Part shown: positions 45,857 through 48,756 of the stretch, piece after piece
Layout: each line of letters begins with the position of its first letter
Position numbering within the stretch: position 1 is the stretch's first letter
Assembly (NCBI RefSeq): GCF_003129905.1
Contig: NZ_QFFM01000025.1
Location: 1-48,756, forward strand
Length of the DNA stretch: 48,756 nt
Direction: 5' to 3'
Origin: Bifidobacterium callitrichidarum
GTDB lineage: Bacteria > Actinomycetota > Actinomycetes > Actinomycetales > Bifidobacteriaceae
Program-made: the position numbers and the translations under genes
The notes under the pieces: generated by a model
What the model was told of the DNA's origin: nothing
Database searches by the model: none
The model's input: the letters and a program-made list of their open reading frames with translations, nothing else

Positions 45857-46438
45857 TCAGGCATCCGAACGGTGTTTCAGGAACAGACCTTCCTGTGTGG
45901 CCAGTGCTTGCAGCCGGTCGGTGGCCTCCGTTCGGGGTTCGGCACCGTAGACCGTCACGGAGAATCCGCCGCAGATGCTGATGAGGAAACGGGATGGGCG
46001 TTCGCGGTGCGGAATGGAACACAGCACCTGTACCGAGGACGGGCCGTCGGTGAGGACGATGCGTCGTATGATCGCGGCAAGCTCGGCCGGCGGATAGCCG
46101 CTGATGTCGGTGTCATAGGGGATTGAGATGGGGATTGTCGCTTCGGAAGCCGGTTCGGCGTTGTTCGGCGTGCGTTCTATGCGGCTTGGTGTGTCGCCGG
46201 CTTCGGAGAGCCGCATGGAATCGTCGTCTTCCGATGGGCCCGTCACATAGATCGCGCAGGGAAAACGGTAGATGGTCTTCAGGATGATGCGGATGATCTT
46301 CTCCGCGAACGACGGCAGATAGGTCCGTTCGAAATACTCCTCCAGCTCCAGGAATCGCGGATCGTCCGTATCGTACGGGATGTAGTCGATGACGTAATAC
46401 TGATCCCGTTCCTGCAGGGCGTCGATTTCCTCGTACAA
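45857..46438 (-). CDS. hypothetical protein with TTG start
   Basis: I place the start at TTG 46438 because an AAGGAG ribosome site lies 8 bases before it; the longer open frame has no site. The 193-residue product begins MYEEIDALQERDQYYVIDYIPYDTDDPRF and has a conserved-looking aromatic/acidic N-terminus, a helical FAEKIIRIILKTIYRF segment and a C-terminal LISICGGFSVTVYGAEPR. No membrane helix or signal peptide. I do not recognise a family. It is alone, between ettA and a noncoding stretch; the spacer 45580-45856 shows no gene. Confidence 0.65.
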   Translation of the reverse strand: MYEEIDALQERDQYYVIDYIPYDTDDPRFLELEEYFERTYLPSFAEKIIRIILKTIYRFPCAIYVTGPSEDDDSMRLSEAGDTPSRIERTPNNAEPASEATIPISIPYDTDISGYPPAELAAIIRRIVLTDGPSSVQVLCSIPHRERPSRFLISICGGFSVTVYGAEPRTEATDRLQALATQEGLFLKHRSDA

Positions 46439-46676
46439 CGGCGGACTCCTTGCCTTGTTGTATCGGTGACGGTGGGGTGGTCCTTTAGCCGTAATCAGGC
46501 TAATGGGTGACGTCCTGAGTGACAAGTCATATGACGGTTTTGGACTTTGCGGGCTTGATGTTCTCGTCCTTGTGCTCCACTGGCTTCAATGAGGCGCATG
46601 CCATCCGGGGCACATTCGGTCGCATGCGTACGGAAGGCGCAGGAGAGGACTATATCGTCTTGCGGGGCAAGATTGC

Positions 46677-46944
46677 TTGCCCCCATTTCAGGAATCCGGC
46701 ATTATTGCGGAATGGGGACAAGGCCTCTCTTGCGTGGTTTTGGGCTTGGGATCCGAAAATGGCTTTATTCCAAGGATTTGAGGGAATGGCGATTTGCCCC
46801 TGTAGGCGGGTCAATCGTTGGACGCCCAAATGGGGGCACGGTATGTTGCCCCCATTTTCGAAAAGAGCTGGTTGTGGCAAATGGGGGCACGTTTTCCTGT
46901 ACACCATCATGCGGGAAAGCGGTTTCAACGACAATGGGGGCAGC
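46677..46944. repeat. array of TGCCCCCATTT motifs in both orientations
   Basis: At least five copies of TGCCCCCAT or its complement occur, at 46678, 46830, 46847, 46879 and 46932, with weaker ones at 46711 and 46795. Copies at 46828-46838 and 46847-46857 pair as a perfect 11-bp hairpin, and the latter could instead pair with 46879-46889. The whole 718-bp stretch 46439-47156 shows no convincing gene on either strand. Confidence 0.65.
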
Positions 46945-47142
46945 TGCGGATTCCTGGAGAGTCCGTATGGACACTTCCGCATACAAAAGCATCGTACAAG
47001 GTAGGCAATTAGCAGCTACAGCATTGATACGAGTTCGCAATTCATACGCCAGTGCCAGGAGAATATTGTACGGATGGTCGGAATGATGGCATCCTACAAG
47101 AGCCTGCGGCGCGGCCTGGAGAATGCCGCCGGTAATGGCTTC

Positions 47143-47148
47143 ATACAA
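47143..47148 (+). promoter_or_regulatory. -10 box of a probable leaderless promoter
   Basis: TACAAT lies 8 bases before the ATG of the MFS gene, so transcription would start at or next to the start codon. No -35 is obvious. Confidence 0.35.
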
Positions 47149-47156
47149 TATGAGGA

Positions 47157-48710
47157 ATGAGCGAAAGAGCATCTCAGGGGTGTGGGACGGCAACGACGGC
47201 TGGCTCGGCTGCCGGCATGATGGTTGGCGAGGCGGCTGGTGTGACGGTCGGTGAGACAGGCAGAACGACGGCCGACAAGACGGCCAAGCCTGCGACTGAA
47301 GCCACGGAGACCTTGGAATCCGGCCCGGCGACCCCGCCACTGCTGGCGGCGCTGATTTTCCTGGTGGCGCTGAACCTGAGACCTGCCATCGCCGGAGTCG
47401 GGCCGGTGCTGACGCGCATCGGCGATGACCTCGGCTGGGGTGAAAGCGTGCTCGGCGTGCTCGGCGCGATGCCGCTGTGGGCGTTCGCCGCCGTCAGCCC
47501 TCTGATCCGATTCGTGACGAAACGGTTCGGTACCAATCGCACCATCCTCATCGCGTTGCTCGTACTTGCCGCCGGCGACCTGATTCGATCCCTTGGCGGG
47601 CCGTCGGGCGTATGGCTGGGCACGTTTGCAGTCGGCGCAGGCATCGCGGCCGGCAACGTGCTCGTGCCGGTCATCGCCAAACGCGATTACGCCGGGCATG
47701 TGGCCGTCGCCACGGGTGTGTACTCCGGCTGCATCACCGCCGGATCCGCTATCGCGGGACTCACCGCCGCACCGCTCGCTGCCCGGTTCGGCGGCTGGCG
47801 CCCGGCGCTCGCCGTATGGGCCGTGCCGCCGCTGATCGTCGCCGCGCTATGGCTGATTCGCGTGGTGCGTGACGGACAAGAGAACAGGAATGCCGGTACT
47901 GGCGCTGGTACTGAGGTGTCATCGGCGGCTCCGTCGAGTTCCTCTTCGATGTTGCAGGCGGCTGGTTCCTCCGACGCCGTCGTTGCTGACGATTCCGACC
48001 AATCCGGCGCTGATCGGGCCTCCGCTCCGAACGCCTCATCAACCGCCGTGACAGCTGCCGCAGAACCCGCTGCAGAACTTGCCGCGAAGCCCGCACCGGA
48101 CCCGCGGCCGTTATGGCGACGCCCGATGACCTGGTGGGTCACGCTGTTCATGGGGCTGCAATCGTCCGCGTTCTACACCATGTCGAACTGGCTGCCGTCG
48201 CTCGCCACCGCCAGCGGATTCACCGAATCTCAGGCCGGCGTGCAATTGTTCGTCTTCCAATCGCTTGGCATCCTCTCCGGACTGCTGATTCCCGTGCTGA
48301 TGCACGTGCGCGGCAATCAGATATGCGCGGCGCTCACGGCCAGCGCGCCCATGGTCATCGCCGGTTTCGGATGGATGCTGCTGCCGCGGTGGTCGATGCT
48401 CTGGAGCGTGATCGGCGGTGCCGGACAGGGCGCATCGCTGGTCGTCGCGCTGACGTTGATCTCCCTGCGTGGCCGCGACCCGCAGGATACGGTCGCGTTA
48501 TCCGGACTGGCGCAATCCCTCGGTTATCTGATCGCCTCCATCGGGCCGCTCGCCTTCGGCTCGCTGGCGGAACTCTCCGGCACTTGGATCGCGCCGCTCG
48601 TTCTGTTCACCGCATTCGCCGTCGGCCAGTGCGTGGTGGCGGTGCTCGCTGGCGCCGTACGCTGGCGGAATAGTCTTCACGAGGTGCCTCATTTGAAAAT
48701 GAGCGCGTAA
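47157..48710 (+). CDS. MFS transporter, CynX/NimT-like
   Basis: The 517-residue membrane protein has an N-terminal disordered Ala/Gly/Thr-rich stretch (about 1-57), six helices (first LLAALIFLVALNLRPAIAGVGPVL, typical of CynX-type transporters), a long low-complexity loop (about 245-318) and six more helices beginning WRRPMTWWVTLFMGLQSSAFYTMSNWLPSLA. Family members import or export cyanate, nitroimidazoles and other small anions or drugs; the substrate here is unknown. No Shine-Dalgarno is well placed; the message is probably leaderless. Downstream bases 48711-48756 hold nothing identifiable. Confidence 0.88.
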   Translation: MSERASQGCGTATTAGSAAGMMVGEAAGVTVGETGRTTADKTAKPATEATETLESGPATPPLLAALIFLVALNLRPAIAGVGPVLTRIGDDLGWGESVLGVLGAMPLWAFAAVSPLIRFVTKRFGTNRTILIALLVLAAGDLIRSLGGPSGVWLGTFAVGAGIAAGNVLVPVIAKRDYAGHVAVATGVYSGCITAGSAIAGLTAAPLAARFGGWRPALAVWAVPPLIVAALWLIRVVRDGQENRNAGTGAGTEVSSAAPSSSSSMLQAAGSSDAVVADDSDQSGADRASAPNASSTAVTAAAEPAAELAAKPAPDPRPLWRRPMTWWVTLFMGLQSSAFYTMSNWLPSLATASGFTESQAGVQLFVFQSLGILSGLLIPVLMHVRGNQICAALTASAPMVIAGFGWMLLPRWSMLWSVIGGAGQGASLVVALTLISLRGRDPQDTVALSGLAQSLGYLIASIGPLAFGSLAELSGTWIAPLVLFTAFAVGQCVVAVLAGAVRWRNSLHEVPHLKMSA

Positions 48711-48756
48711 TCCGGAGTGGTGCCTCACCTGTGGTGAGCGTGAAATCCTAGTCCGC

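Noticed and set aside
46519..47004. Open frames of 161 and 165 codons across the TGCCCCCAT array.
   Set aside because: Their translations are dominated by the repeated motif in different frames, have no ribosome site, and are matched by equally long frames on the other strand.

Overview
The window looks like a chromosomal segment of a Bifidobacterium (high G+C Gram-positive). The evidence is the actinobacterial order tilS-hpt-ftsH-folE-folP-folB/K-DUF3180, a GH2 beta-galactosidase divergent from a GPH-type sugar symporter, nagBA, a WhiB-family protein and strongly G/C-biased codon use. I cannot name the species from sequence alone.

Region by region. (1) 1-6.5 kb is carbohydrate use: nagA (cut by the window edge) and nagB, then lacZ divergent from a lactose/galactoside symporter. 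(2) 6.5-10.9 kb is one large surface adhesin gene with tandem isopeptide-type domains and a C-terminal LAHTG sorting signal. (3) 11.2-18.3 kb is an accessory island. It begins with a two-gene ATPase/TOPRIM-like pair that looks like an anti-phage or abortive-infection module. Next comes a leftward plasmid-like block: a HTH replication-type protein, WhiB, ParA, a ribbon-helix-helix protein and several small unknown proteins. A divergent pair of HTH regulators follows. Three unusual tracts with a 4-base TGNN period lie in the spacers of the ParA region. No integrase, relaxase or recombinase is visible in it. (4) 18.3-20.3 kb holds tRNA-Glu, trmB, a 123-bp MITE-like element, tRNA-Asp and tRNA-Phe. 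(5) 20.3-21.7 kb is an intact IS1249-like insertion sequence with 27-bp terminal inverted repeats and an 8-bp target duplication. (6) 21.8-29.8 kb is core metabolism and envelope: a VOC-fold protein, cyclopropane fatty acid synthase, FucO-type lactaldehyde reductase, two family 2 glycosyltransferases and an AI-2E/PerM family membrane protein. (7) 29.9-42.4 kb holds an ABC transporter pair, a PBP4-type carboxypeptidase, then tilS-hpt-ftsH and the folate genes, ending with a DUF3180 membrane protein. (8) 42.5-48.7 kb holds an acyl-CoA thioesterase II, the ABC-F protein EttA, a bifidobacterial hypothetical protein, an untranslated-looking 0.7-kb stretch with repeated TGCCCCCAT motifs, and an MFS exporter of the CynX type.

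How the genes work together. LacS and LacZ import and cleave lactose-type sugars. NagA and NagB convert GlcNAc-6-P to fructose-6-P. FucO reduces lactaldehyde from fucose or rhamnose breakdown. FolE, FolP and FolB/K form most of the tetrahydrofolate branch. TilS and Hpt handle tRNA-Ile decoding and purine salvage, and FtsH handles membrane proteolysis. Many intergenic spaces in the right two thirds carry copies of one hairpin-rich repeat family bounded by GGCTCCCC and GACTGAGGGG.

Most promising for new biology: the ATPase/TOPRIM pair at 11226-13470, the TGNN tracts and palindromes around the ParA/RHH genes, the 43-bp concentric dyad at 13568-13610, and the TGCCCCCAT array at 46677-46944.
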